Shown here: positions 17,438 through 27,046 of the stretch, piece by piece
Layout of the letters: every line of letters begins with the position of its first letter
Position numbering within the stretch: position 1 is the stretch's first letter
DNA from: Notospermus geniculatus
Lineage: Eukaryota; Nemertea; Pilidiophora; Heteronemertea; Lineidae
Length of the DNA stretch: 64,000 nt
Direction of reading: 5' to 3'
Assembly (NCBI GenBank): GCA_002633025.1
Contig: NMRB01000198.1
Span: 298,351 to 362,350 of the forward strand
Translations under genes and position numbers: made by a program
Notes under the pieces: model-generated
Told to the model about the DNA's origin: nothing
The model's input: only the letters and a program-made list of their open reading frames with translations
The model's database searches: none

Positions 17438-17764
17438 ATGGGGAGACGAAAGCAACAGTCGTCAGGACACAAAACCTTTCAATGCAAAGAAGATCCTGCA
17501 GTTCAACAATACGCTCGAATTACTAAGTTTACCGGATCGGGATTTTTGCTCGCTTTTACTGAAAATAAGACTACAGTTCGTTGCAAAATGCGAGGAAGTT
17601 TGAAACGAAATGACAAATTGAACATCAACGACATTATTCTGATAAGTTCACGACAATTCGATTCGACTACTTATGATGTTCTGTGTAAATATGATGAAGA
17701 AGATTATCCCATTTTGGGAATTCCTGAAACATTAATTAACTTCGGTGACGAGGAAGATTTCTAA
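17438..17764 (+). CDS. eIF1A-like translation initiation factor
   Basis: This 108-residue protein has a basic N-terminus (MGRRKQQ) and then an S1/OB-fold domain. Its order of motifs is that of eIF1A: an opening strand QYARITKFTGSGF, then CKMRGSLKR, then NDIILISSRQF, then YDVLCKY. An acidic C-terminus (FGDEEDF) follows. Cellular eIF1A binds the 40S A site and helps scanning and start-codon choice, with a basic N-tail and an acidic C-tail. This copy is shorter (cellular ~140) with trimmed tails. It is strongly diverged from the very conserved animal protein, so it is not a recent processed host copy. It is intronless with a TATA-type promoter and stands alone between repeat-rich gaps. A role in viral translation is inference. 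Confidence 0.85.
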   Translation: MGRRKQQSSGHKTFQCKEDPAVQQYARITKFTGSGFLLAFTENKTTVRCKMRGSLKRNDKLNINDIILISSRQFDSTTYDVLCKYDEEDYPILGIPETLINFGDEEDF

Positions 17765-18573
17765 ACGGTCAGCCAAACATTCACTCCCTGCGATGTAATC
17801 AACATGTATAGATACTTTCGACTGATATATCAATCAGTTTGCAACTCGAAATGCTCGTACCTACTTCAGATACACGACGTCTTGAGTCGATATGCTAGCT
17901 GTTATGGGGTCAATTATACGTTCGTTGTCTGAACCACCCGTTACCAGCAGGACTAGAAGTAATTTTCACGTGTGTTTTTGATATTCGGATAAATCTGACT
18001 ATCGGATTCTATTCGATGACTTGTTATCCAGACGAGAATCGCTTGTAGCATACTTGCGCGAATTTGAATTGTACATGTATACTAGTATTTCTATGTACAT
18101 GAATTGAAGATGGAGGAAGTGAATAAGACTCTATGTTCAATTGACTATACTTTAATATATATTTACTATCTTTGACAATGTTGATATAAAGTTGGATGAC
18201 GCACTCGTAAGTCAAGTGTGAATAGGGATGAGACATCTTCCAATATTTTGTATTGAAATAGGCCTAAATAATACTGTATGCGATAAATCAATGCTTTTCA
18301 TTATCTTTTTTTCGATAACCAATAAACGAATGAATTGTCAATATTTCTGTCTCTTCTGTCTCGGTATATTCGCAGAGGTGTTGAGAAATTCATTGGTAAA
18401 ATACACTTCCCGATACGACACTCTTTTCTGTGAGAATATGGAGGGGGGGGGTGTATGAGAATTCGACTCTGGTGAAGTGAAACGATCATCAGAATTGATA
18501 TCAATTGGAAAACTTCCACCACAACACAAATGTCTCATATTGGATTTTGCAGAGTGTCACGCCCCAGGCCCTT

Positions 18574-18632
18574 TTCCCATGGCATTGCCGTACTCAACCG
18601 GGCATTTTTGTTTCCCATGGCATTACCGTACC
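18574..18632. repeat. 21 bp direct repeat pair
   Basis: TTCCCATGGCATT-R-CCGTAC occurs twice 38 bp apart. Confidence 0.7.
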
Positions 18633-18725
18633 CTTGGCAAATTTGTCAATGTTTACCTTTCCTAAACACAAACAAGTCACCCTATATTACTTTGCTTAAA
18701 AGAATATTCCTTCATAGTAGTCTAT

Positions 18726-18896
18726 TACAGTAGAACCTCGCTATTGTGGACACCTTTGGGACTGAGCTCAACTGTCCGTAATAGTGTGGTGTCCGCAGTA
18801 TTGAAACTCCATCAATAGCGAATGGGAGTGTAATCGTGAGGTGTCCATTGTATTGAGGTGTCCATTAGGTGAGGTCGGGGGTGAGGTTCTACTGTA
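18726..18896. mobile_element. pogo/Tc1-like MITE with TA duplication
   Basis: The 167 bp element at 18728-18894 has inverted ends CAGTAGAACCTC, subterminal GGACACC repeats on both sides, and TA flanks. Such ends are typical of non-autonomous pogo-type elements of animals. There is no internal frame. Confidence 0.75.
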
Positions 18897-19313
18897 TATA
18901 GCCTATCTACAGGAAAACATTTTGATATCCACATGAAAACTTGCTTCAAATTGTTTTCGGAAAAATTGGTAGAACACAAAATCACAATTCAAACTGTTAC
19001 TGCACTCCAGTGTCGCTCAACTTAGTGTAGAAATCAAGATCATCCACTGTCAAAAGTCATCCCATTGCGAAATTGGACACAAACTTCATGCAGGAAGCGG
19101 TCAACACCATGCGCTCCAGGCGCCATCTATCCATAACCAAACAGACCAAAACAGCTGGCTAAGGATCCCAGACGACCGCGCAGTTATCAGACAAGCCATT
19201 AAGTTGGCGGCTCGAGCGCTAAGTCAGTTTAGTGATATCAATGACCGAGGTGGTCCGGTGTTGGGGGTGAACGGTTATGACGGGGTGAGCGAATATACTC
19301 GGTTATGGGGCAT

Positions 19314-22300
19314 TTACCTATACGGCTTGGCTAAAGCGGATCCAAAGTCGAATTTCCCGAGCATTTTGTGAGGTGAGCAAATCACGTATTCTCCATCTCT
19401 CGATATGTAGTATTCGTGAAGGTGGTCGATTATCTTGGCATCATTTGGATTCTTCTTTAAGTGATTATTATCAAACTTTTTGTGAATGAACTCTTCTTTC
19501 AATTGATGGTTAGTAAAAATAAATCGAGGAAATGAAACTCCCAATACACGACAGGGGGTAGTTTCTAAAAGCCCTCTCTTACAAAGCTTTTCACACTTTC
19601 CCGAAAATGTATTCACGTGAACATTGTAATCATTAATGATCGCATCCAAAAAGCCACCAATCGTTTGTTTCCTCATTGCCTCCTTTTGTTCCGGAAGTGT
19701 AAAATACATGCTGATGAGGTCCATTTCGGGACATCGTACAAAAATCTCATTCTTTTTAAAATTGCTTACTCGTTGGTATAGTATGTTGAAAAGACTGAAT
19801 CGTTGTGATGCCCACGGGTTCACAGTGGCGAGGTTTGGTGTTCCGCCGTTGTCGGGATCTGGTATCCCGTGATTAAACATGACCTCTTCAGGTGAAGCAG
19901 TTTTGTGCGTGAAAGCGTATATAGTCGATCGTCCTCGAGGATTAAATGGTTTCGTATAGTAATTTAAGTTTTGCATGACGGGCGCGATTATAGGGATGAA
20001 GTATGTCTTCTTGTGCCCACTCTGGGCGTCCTGTCGCGTGGCCGACGAACCCATTCTCTCTTTCTTTTCCAAGTATTTCCTTATACACGGATGTAAGTGA
20101 TGTCGACATTTTTCTTGATAAGACGTCGTGACCTTTGTGTTGATGTTCAATATGTCGGTGGCCATGTCTGTGACAGCCGAATTTAGGATGGCATTGGGAT
20201 AAAGTATAGACCCGGATGAGATGCTGTTACTCATTAATCCCAACTTCATTGAAGTTGAATTGTAAGAGTGGTCGATATTTATCCCCTGTTGCGTAATGGG
20301 ATATGAAAAATAAAGGTTAAACGAGCCTTGTTGGCTGATCAAAATGTCCTCGGTATTGAATTGTTCTTCCTTCGTCAGGACGACCGCAAATGCCGGGTGT
20401 AGCTTATCGAGTGTGGCCTCAAATTGAAATGGACTTAACATCAGGGTGGACGTGTAGAGCGTCATCAAGCTCTGATATTTAGGTTGGTTTTTACAGAATT
20501 TCACTATATTTGCAAATGGTTCTTGAAAGAGGAATACGTCTTTACCCGCGTTGTTAACTCTAGTCGCATCTTTATTTTTATAGATAATCCTAGATGGCTT
20601 GGCGAATCTACCGATTGTATTTGGATTGTTCTTGGTGGAAAAACGACCGTCGAAAAAGAAATGTAAAGGGATCGTTTTATTTGTTTCCGCCATCCTTTTA
20701 AGAAAGGTTTTTGAGGGAATAAAAACAGATCTCTGGTGAAAATGATTCATTACAATCTCGTCTATAGTGTTTCCAAGAAAGGTGGTCGTTTGAGGACTTT
20801 CTTCGAAGCTTATATGGAACGCTTGATCGCCCATTACCAGTGGTATCACTAACGTAGAGTACAAATGCTCCTCGCAGGAGATGTCTGGATGATGAGTGTG
20901 GAGTAAATGAAACGCTTGTTTGAAGTTGTTTTCGACGGTGGTCATTTCGACAGCATCTGATAAAAAGCGGTCACTCAAACATGCAATTTCTGTCATGAGG
21001 GACATGAAGTCGATTTTAAACTGCAAGAGGTTATCTTGAACGCTCTCGTCGAGTTGACTGACCAGGTAATATAAGAATGGATCCGAATCGGAACATTTCG
21101 CCTTTTCGTGATGCATTACCTGCGCTGAATGTAGTTCCGCGTAAGGTTTCAAGGTTCCGACAGCTTTCTCGAGACTAATTATTTCTTCACAAACAGCGTC
21201 TATTTCACGACAGTCTTTATTCAATCGTTCCCTTTCATTGACGTCTTTAATTTTACTCAAGATGGTCTCGCGGGTTCCCACATATTCCTCGAAGGTTTTA
21301 AAGTTGTGAGTGTCTAAGAAGCTTTTGACACGAGCCCTCAATTCTTCTAGGGATTCCTCTTTTTCCTGTTGCAGGCGTTTCATTTTAATTAGTGTATTGC
21401 TTTCGCCTAGACAACAGTTCATGAAGTAATCTTCGGACAGACTTTTTACAGTAAGGTCTATTTTTTTAGATTTGCATGTCAGTTTTCTTGTCTTGCGTAC
21501 GTCTTCAACAGCCGACAAGAAATCAAATAATATTTTATAATTAAAAATGAAAGGGATTCGAGGATAATCGCCATCATCATGTTGCGTTATGAATGCGCAT
21601 ATTTCGTCAACTAATCGTTTCATTTCAGTAGCATTGTTCATTTGAATTTCAATACTGTTGCTAGCTGTATATGTATAGAAGGGCTTCTCGGACGCTAACG
21701 AAACCAGTAGCATTTGCGCATCTGTGGTCATTGTTTCAATATGTTTATTAGACTTAAATACGGTGTTTAGTACTGAGTCGTACTTCTGCGCAGAGGACAC
21801 ATCAGTGAAATCGAGCAATTGTCTCCCTCTAATGTTGTGTACCTCGGGGGGGATGAAGAACTGTGGGACGTTCCCGAAAACGAATCGCCTATTTAACCGG
21901 GCTATACCGTCACCACCATATCTGACGTCGAAAAAGGGATGGAGTTCCGTCGACAAGACGTCAGCATTTTCGATAAAGTTATAATTACCGTGAGTGAGTT
22001 GCTGTTTTTTCTTGTCTAAATCACACTCCTTGAAATTCTCATTCTTTGGCAAATTATTTTGAACGATGGCTTTGTCATAAAGACCGGAAAATCGGAAGAA
22101 TGGTTTCAAATGCGAGAATGTTACGTACGAAACATTTCCATTACAATCGTACTGCCCTATCTGACGCGGTAAATGTAAATTTCTCGGGTCGATGGAATCG
22201 ACAGCGCCCAACAAAGATGAAAAATTGCATTTAAAGGTGGACTTTAACGGATTCTTTTGTTCGGTGCATTTATAAATGTCGTCTAGATTATCGAGAACTA

Positions 22301-23465
22301 TATATTCCGAACCAGTAAACATGATTTTAGAATTTGGATATCGTGTTTTAACCGAATGCAAATCCGGATACAAAACCTTTGCACTCTCAGCTCCGTTTAC
22401 TAAGTACGAATTCTTCGTGTTATATCTAAGGTCGTCTACTATGAGCCCGGTGTGCGCTGCCATATTATAATCTTGCTGATCGAAACTTAAAGCCTTAAAC
22501 TTATATTCCAGCGTAGTATCGGCTGTTTCTAAGAGATGGCGTAGTTGCACGCCTGCGCCATTACCGTGCAATAAGATTCCAACATGCCCTTGTTCTTGGT
22601 CATTTATGTAAATCTTATTCGTCTTATCTTGATGTAGTTGCAGGGTTTCTGTTAAATCGCTCCAAGAGTAGATGTGTTGTTTCAAAAACTTGTCGGGTTG
22701 TTTACTGAGGCCAAACGTCAGGTCTACAACCATGGCTAATACATTGTTAATAAGAGTCGATGGGTTTAGTGATTCGCTTCGATCGATAAAACTTATGGCC
22801 TTTGTAACGTAATACGAAGGCGAATTATGGAGGATATAATTCAACGTGAGATTATTAATTCCTCGCGAGAAACTGTCAATCCACTGATGACGCATGGCAT
22901 TATAGTGAGTGAAAAATTTCATGACATGCGCCTTCTTGTAAGCGAGATCCGTGATATGAGATCCGCCTGTGAAATCCAACAATTCCTTTAACAATTCATC
23001 GTCGGGTTGATCCTGTAGTAATATTTTAAGGACCTGTCTATCGACCTTAAACGTGCTAGTTAACGGAAACATCTCGAGATTACGTTGAATTGTAAACGTG
23101 GTCCCTGCAGAGCCGAGCGTTAACGTCGGCTGTGCAATATATGGACAAGTTACGATCCAATTTTTCAAAACTTCGTCAACAAAATGTAGATCAGATGCAT
23201 ATACACTGTGAAAACAAAACCCCAACGGACGTTCTTGAAATTTGGACGCAGTTTGCTTTAGCGCCACGGTATTTAGAAAGTGCTGAGTGAATGTAAAAAC
23301 GTCTTTTTTTCTCAACTCGTTTGAAAGTTTGGCAGCATTCTTCGTTTTGCCAGTAAATCGCTCCAACAGTGTATCAATCCCTTCAATGAAGTTCATAGGC
23401 GAATTAAATTCTATATTGTCTGTTGTGCAGAGGTTCACGTTAGGTGGTTGCTTCAAAAACGTCAT
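19314..23465 (-). CDS. Major capsid protein (UL19-type)
   Basis: At 1383 residues it is almost exactly the size of herpesvirus major capsid proteins (~1370-1400). It is soluble and even in composition, with a short coiled-coil region near 690-770. A region near 1030 (LHPAFAVVLTKEEQF then ISQQG) follows the HP..F.VV...F pattern of the family. The protein forms the 955 hexons and pentons in the known capsids. The ATG at 23465 follows a TATTTAAA box that overlaps the end of the upstream gene. It is the largest minus-strand gene in the window and is intact. Confidence 0.88.
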   Translation of the reverse strand: MTFLKQPPNVNLCTTDNIEFNSPMNFIEGIDTLLERFTGKTKNAAKLSNELRKKDVFTFTQHFLNTVALKQTASKFQERPLGFCFHSVYASDLHFVDEVLKNWIVTCPYIAQPTLTLGSAGTTFTIQRNLEMFPLTSTFKVDRQVLKILLQDQPDDELLKELLDFTGGSHITDLAYKKAHVMKFFTHYNAMRHQWIDSFSRGINNLTLNYILHNSPSYYVTKAISFIDRSESLNPSTLINNVLAMVVDLTFGLSKQPDKFLKQHIYSWSDLTETLQLHQDKTNKIYINDQEQGHVGILLHGNGAGVQLRHLLETADTTLEYKFKALSFDQQDYNMAAHTGLIVDDLRYNTKNSYLVNGAESAKVLYPDLHSVKTRYPNSKIMFTGSEYIVLDNLDDIYKCTEQKNPLKSTFKCNFSSLLGAVDSIDPRNLHLPRQIGQYDCNGNVSYVTFSHLKPFFRFSGLYDKAIVQNNLPKNENFKECDLDKKKQQLTHGNYNFIENADVLSTELHPFFDVRYGGDGIARLNRRFVFGNVPQFFIPPEVHNIRGRQLLDFTDVSSAQKYDSVLNTVFKSNKHIETMTTDAQMLLVSLASEKPFYTYTASNSIEIQMNNATEMKRLVDEICAFITQHDDGDYPRIPFIFNYKILFDFLSAVEDVRKTRKLTCKSKKIDLTVKSLSEDYFMNCCLGESNTLIKMKRLQQEKEESLEELRARVKSFLDTHNFKTFEEYVGTRETILSKIKDVNERERLNKDCREIDAVCEEIISLEKAVGTLKPYAELHSAQVMHHEKAKCSDSDPFLYYLVSQLDESVQDNLLQFKIDFMSLMTEIACLSDRFLSDAVEMTTVENNFKQAFHLLHTHHPDISCEEHLYSTLVIPLVMGDQAFHISFEESPQTTTFLGNTIDEIVMNHFHQRSVFIPSKTFLKRMAETNKTIPLHFFFDGRFSTKNNPNTIGRFAKPSRIIYKNKDATRVNNAGKDVFLFQEPFANIVKFCKNQPKYQSLMTLYTSTLMLSPFQFEATLDKLHPAFAVVLTKEEQFNTEDILISQQGSFNLYFSYPITQQGINIDHSYNSTSMKLGLMSNSISSGSILYPNAILNSAVTDMATDILNINTKVTTSYQEKCRHHLHPCIRKYLEKKERMGSSATRQDAQSGHKKTYFIPIIAPVMQNLNYYTKPFNPRGRSTIYAFTHKTASPEEVMFNHGIPDPDNGGTPNLATVNPWASQRFSLFNILYQRVSNFKKNEIFVRCPEMDLISMYFTLPEQKEAMRKQTIGGFLDAIINDYNVHVNTFSGKCEKLCKRGLLETTPCRVLGVSFPRFIFTNHQLKEEFIHKKFDNNHLKKNPNDAKIIDHLHEYYISRDGEYVICSPHKMLGKFDFGSALAKPYR

Positions 23466-23499
23466 TGCGTAAAAATCAATAATTAATACAATTCATTTT

Positions 23500-25005
23500 C
23501 TATTCTTTAAATACTTCAGGCTGTGGAATGGAAATTGTTCCATAGGGGATTGCAAAATGCTCCCTAGTAGTATAAGAAAAACCATTAAGGATCAAACTTT
23601 CAAAGTTTTTCTGCTCGTGTAGTAGTATAAACTCTGGATTAAGTAAGTGATAATTATTAGCTAATTTTAAAGCCTCTGAAATGAAGGTGTGTGTGTTACC
23701 TTTCGGTACGACAAAGTCCATCCCATCGTTTATCTTTTGTGCCAATAGATTAAGTGCATTACTCAAGTTGGTGAAGCAGATTTTTTGACAAGTCTTGAAG
23801 TTATTGAGTAATTGATCCATTTGTCCAGATACATACGGCGCCTGAGCCAAGTTCTTTTCAATGCTTTGCTCTAACGATACATACATATTTAGGTAAACGA
23901 CGAACATATCCAACCATTCGCTCTGAGTGGAATTTGTGATCATTGATTGATCCTCTGAACGCTTATTCTCGTTTATGGCAAATAAAAACAAGTAAAATCC
24001 TGGAAAGTGATCAATTAAGAACAGATTTTTACACACGTGAATGTTCAGGAAAATTTTTTCGAAATTGTGAATAGATTTATACATCAGGTAAAGACTGCCA
24101 ATACCGTGTGCGACTAGACTGTAGAGGTCAAAATTCCCACTAATCATACTCTGTAGATATTGCTTATATATCGAATTTTTCAATTCGTTAACTTTAATCT
24201 GATGTAATACAAATTCTAAGGGTATTGTGGCGGAAAAATTCGAGGCAAAATCCTTTTTTTTGTTTCCTGTCGGTACAATGTGAACGCGTCTGACGATGTC
24301 CTTGATGCCCTTCAAGACTACGTTCAGATTAGGAGTATAATTATCAGACGTGCTCATCTCTGATTTCAAATGAAATAATTCCAATACGAAACAAACCAAG
24401 AAAAAATCTGGCACCGACGAAGTTGACATGAGATTAACAAATACGTCTTTTAAAGACGTGTAAACTAATTCAACGAACGACTTAGTGCAGATAGTTTTTC
24501 TTTTGATCAAAAGCGTGTCAGATTCTTTGAAATCGATGGTATTGTAATATTGCCCATACGATAACTTGGGTAACTTGACTGGAGTCACTAAATGAGACAC
24601 CTTTTTAAAAATATTAACAGACTGACTTTTAAACACATTTAATAGTATATTAAATAGTTCCGGTTCAAAGAAACAGCCGATTGATCCGCTGAACTTCAAG
24701 TCGCGTGACCAGAGGGGTTTACAATTGCATGTCTTGTTTTGCTGAACATCAGCGTCCTTTTCGACTGGCTGTGGAACTTCATTACATTTTGTCGTTTGGA
24801 GAGGTGCCTTTTGTGTTGCATCGTTTGTTAGATGACACATTTTCACGAACTCTAATGCATGTGATATCACGGGATTGCCCAAAGATTTACAATATGTTTT
24901 ATGTTGGTTCAATTTCATTTTCAAGTCGAAGATGTTAGTCACCATATCGTGATTTATATTGTTTTCATTTTGAAAGTAGTAACGGAGGTAACGGTCGGTT
25001 TCCAT
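23500..25005 (-). CDS. Unassigned late protein upstream of the major capsid gene
   Basis: The protein has 501 residues, with a TATTTAAATA box 31-38 nt upstream of its ATG. It is soluble. A CNC motif near residue 92 is followed by PLWSRDLKFSGSIGCF, a mainly helical centre and several long hydrophobic helices without a clear membrane span. The position next to the major capsid gene and the late promoter suggest a capsid, triplex or packaging role, but no residue motif proves this. Its last codons encode the promoter box of the major capsid gene. Confidence 0.75.
   Translation of the reverse strand: METDRYLRYYFQNENNINHDMVTNIFDLKMKLNQHKTYCKSLGNPVISHALEFVKMCHLTNDATQKAPLQTTKCNEVPQPVEKDADVQQNKTCNCKPLWSRDLKFSGSIGCFFEPELFNILLNVFKSQSVNIFKKVSHLVTPVKLPKLSYGQYYNTIDFKESDTLLIKRKTICTKSFVELVYTSLKDVFVNLMSTSSVPDFFLVCFVLELFHLKSEMSTSDNYTPNLNVVLKGIKDIVRRVHIVPTGNKKKDFASNFSATIPLEFVLHQIKVNELKNSIYKQYLQSMISGNFDLYSLVAHGIGSLYLMYKSIHNFEKIFLNIHVCKNLFLIDHFPGFYLFLFAINENKRSEDQSMITNSTQSEWLDMFVVYLNMYVSLEQSIEKNLAQAPYVSGQMDQLLNNFKTCQKICFTNLSNALNLLAQKINDGMDFVVPKGNTHTFISEALKLANNYHLLNPEFILLHEQKNFESLILNGFSYTTREHFAIPYGTISIPQPEVFKE
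23506..23513 (-). promoter_or_regulatory. TATTTAAA box of major capsid gene, inside upstream CDS
   Basis: It lies 41 nt before the ATG at 23465 and is formed by the last codons (VFK) of gene 23500-25005. Confidence 0.65.
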
Positions 25006-25035
25006 TCGACCTACATTACGATGATTTTCTCAATA

Positions 25036-25043
25036 TTTAAATA
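25036..25043 (-). promoter_or_regulatory. TATTTAAA box
   Basis: It lies 31 nt before the ATG at 25005 on the minus strand. Confidence 0.6.
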
Positions 25044-25337
25044 CTGGATTGTTTCCCAATACCGTCCAGTAGATTTCATACACTCAGCGGTATTGCGAAC
25101 AATCCGGTAAGTTACGACAGTGCTAGACCTATAGCTGAACGCCGAATGGAAGACCTTTGACTGTAGGCAGACCTTGATATTTTTGGCGAAGTACTTTTGT
25201 AATGCGTTTTATTGACAGGACACGCCCAGTCAACCCCATGCACCATGTTTGTGTTCAATTTCAAATCAAGGTCCACTTGCATATTTTCTGTTTCTGTCTG
25301 TACATGTAGTCTTGATTCCTATAGTCTTCATTACCTC

Positions 25338-25643
25338 TTAAGCCCCGTTTATACAGAGCGCGGCTACCGCACTCGCCGTTCCGGTGCCCGGACGCCGCGT
25401 CGCATTGAATGCCTCCAGAGCAATTCCTGTGCGGTCGCCGCAACGCCGGACTGTCCTGGACCAATCAGCGGACTGTTTTTAATACCACGTGAAGAAGGAG
25501 ATTATCACGATTCGATGTCGTCGAGAAAACCGTGCCCGTTCACTGTATCCTGTTGGAACGACAAGCCGCATTCCCGTTCCGGAGACCGTAACCGTATGCC
25601 GGATGCCGGACCGCAAACCGTGCTCTGTATAAACGGGGCTTTA
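25338..25643. mobile_element. Harbinger-type MITE, TTA duplication
   Basis: Inverted ends AGCCCCGTTTATACAGAGC (25341 on) and the complement ending at 25640 are flanked by TTA on both sides. The interior is GC-rich with no transposase. A 3 bp TWA duplication is the mark of PIF/Harbinger elements. Confidence 0.85.
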
Positions 25644-25668
25644 GATCACTCACTGCATTGCGATATGG

Positions 25669-25676
25669 TATTTAAA
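25669..25676 (+). promoter_or_regulatory. TATTTAAA box of UL24-like gene
   Basis: It lies 29 nt before the ATG at 25705 and only 26 bp from the end of a transposable element. Confidence 0.6.
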
Positions 25677-25704
25677 TGGTTTAACGGTGATCGATCATTC
25701 AAAG

Positions 25705-26178
25705 ATGACCGACATTGCTAGGGGACATCGATACCATCGTAAATTCCAACAAATATTTATGAACATCACTAATGTTAACCAAATAAAACAGTTTTTTGGG
25801 AACAAATTTCAAAGAATTTTAAAACCTTTTATTAACGACACGGACAGAGTTGTATGTTACAAGGAGGTTCCAATTTTAAACAGACGCGCCGACTTAATAA
25901 TGACGCTACCGAATACAAATGTAATTATCGTTGTGGAATACAAAACTCATTTTTTCAGTCAAAGAACAAAATTTGCCAAAATCATCAGATCCAGAGATCT
26001 GAAGCAATGCATTTCGACTTGCAAAAATCTATTATTATGTCTCAAAAGAAATGAGAGTGTCATTCCCGCATTGTCACCGAATGCCACAAACGTGATTGTT
26101 ATGGGTGTATTGTGGGTGTTGGAAAGGAACAAATCCGAACGAATAGAAAAGTGTTTTCATTGCGTCCTGTCCAAATAA
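25705..26178 (+). CDS. UL24-family PD-(D/E)xK protein
   Basis: This 157-residue protein opens with ARGHRYHRKF. It then has ILNRRADLIM (Asp63) and VVEYKTHF (Glu78, Lys80), the endonuclease-like triad of the UL24 family, which is conserved across herpesviruses. Its exact role is unsettled even in well-studied viruses, with nuclear dispersal of nucleolar proteins and cell-cycle effects reported. It is shorter than HSV UL24 (~270) but carries the whole conserved core. The ATG at 25705 is chosen because of the promoter box at 25669. Confidence 0.82.
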   Translation: MTDIARGHRYHRKFQQIFMNITNVNQIKQFFGNKFQRILKPFINDTDRVVCYKEVPILNRRADLIMTLPNTNVIIVVEYKTHFFSQRTKFAKIIRSRDLKQCISTCKNLLLCLKRNESVIPALSPNATNVIVMGVLWVLERNKSERIEKCFHCVLSK

Positions 26179-26206
26179 GTCGAAACTTTCTAACCACTAT
26201 GGCAGT

Positions 26207-26330
26207 AGCAAAACAGCAGACAGCACCTGCCCGCATGCATCCAATATCCCAGAAAATAGAATTCAGAAAATGTTTAAAATGACAAGCTATACTTTCCGAT
26301 CACAGTACAACTTTGAAGGAATTCCAAATA
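26207..26330 (-). pseudogene. Decayed duplicate of phosphatase 3' end
   Basis: On the minus strand this segment aligns with about 26400-26530 of the intact phosphatase gene. The stretch encoding HFRNSICLDTGC in the gene is recognisable here with several substitutions and a disrupted frame. It lies directly downstream of the gene, so a tandem duplication followed by loss of the 5' part is likely. Confidence 0.65.
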
Positions 26331-26332
26331 AA

Positions 26333-27046
26333 TCAAAACTTCCTATTACAGTTGTACATGTTGTACCTGCTCTTTACATTATAACTCTTCACGCGTATCG
26401 AATGAAATTCGTTTATACTTAGTAAAACACCAGACAGCATATGTCCATATACGCATCCAGTATCCAAGCAGATAGAATTCCGAAAGTGCCTAATCTCCGC
26501 TGATTTCGCATTCCTGTCGCAACACAACTCTGAATGGTGTCCAAACAGGATCTTCTGTGATCCGAAATATCGCTTAATCCAGTCCGTCGGAGCGCAAGTG
26601 AATACGTTCGGATCGGTTTCATTTAACTGTTTGGTCACATCTATTCCAGCGTGTACACATACCACGCGATATTCAGGTAGTCTTATTGCATAAGGCCACG
26701 TTTTTATGAAGTCTGAATGAATTTGTTCCCTTCTAATCCATCGGTCCTCGTGATTTCCCTTGAGTGGGAAAATGTGGCTTGGGTGAGCCTTCACAAATTC
26801 GATAAGTCTTTTAGAAGACGGACCCTTTTCAACGACGTCGCCTAAAAGTATTACCATAGCGTCTCTGTAAAACGTGACGTCACGTTTTTTCACCGTTATC
26901 ATTCTGGTCAATTTCAATAAGGCTACGAGTTCTATATAGCAACCGTGACAATCACCGACAACTAATATTCTTCTAGACGAAACATTTGTGATTGTGTGTA
27001 TATAACCACCCTCTGCCAAATCAGACGTCTCTCTTTCTATCTTCAT
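26333..27046 (-). CDS. Metallophosphoesterase, ApaH/PPP-like
   Basis: This 237-residue protein has all core motifs of the calcineurin-like PPP/ApaH fold: GDCHG (Asp32, His34), LLGDVVEKG (Asp70), GNHE (Asn98, His99), VHAG (His132) and FGHH (His170). It ends with CLDTGCVYGHML, as in ApaH-like and lambda-type phosphatases. Family members cleave phosphoproteins or dinucleoside polyphosphates, and ApaH-like enzymes of trypanosomes decap mRNA. The substrate here is not predictable. The GDxxDRG motif is changed to GDVVEKG. It is not part of the usual herpesvirus core, so it was probably acquired. A relic of its 3' end follows at 26207-26330. Confidence 0.85.
   Translation of the reverse strand: MKIERETSDLAEGGYIHTITNVSSRRILVVGDCHGCYIELVALLKLTRMITVKKRDVTFYRDAMVILLGDVVEKGPSSKRLIEFVKAHPSHIFPLKGNHEDRWIRREQIHSDFIKTWPYAIRLPEYRVVCVHAGIDVTKQLNETDPNVFTCAPTDWIKRYFGSQKILFGHHSELCCDRNAKSAEIRHFRNSICLDTGCVYGHMLSGVLLSINEFHSIRVKSYNVKSRYNMYNCNRKF

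Larger units (their letters stand above)
17765..19313. other. Gene-free 1.5 kb gap
   Basis: It holds a pogo-type element (18728-18894), a 21 bp direct repeat (18574-18594, 18612-18632) and AT-rich sequence. Frames of 60-76 residues here have no promoter support or recognisable domain. No RNA gene is seen. Confidence 0.65.
25006..25704. other. Gene-free gap with Harbinger-type element
   Basis: Most of the gap is the 300 bp element at 25341-25640. The rest is unremarkable apart from the two divergent promoter boxes at its ends. Confidence 0.7.

Noticed and set aside
25212-25721. 169-codon plus-strand frame
   Set aside because: It runs through a GC-rich transposable element with inverted ends, and its composition explains the open frame.
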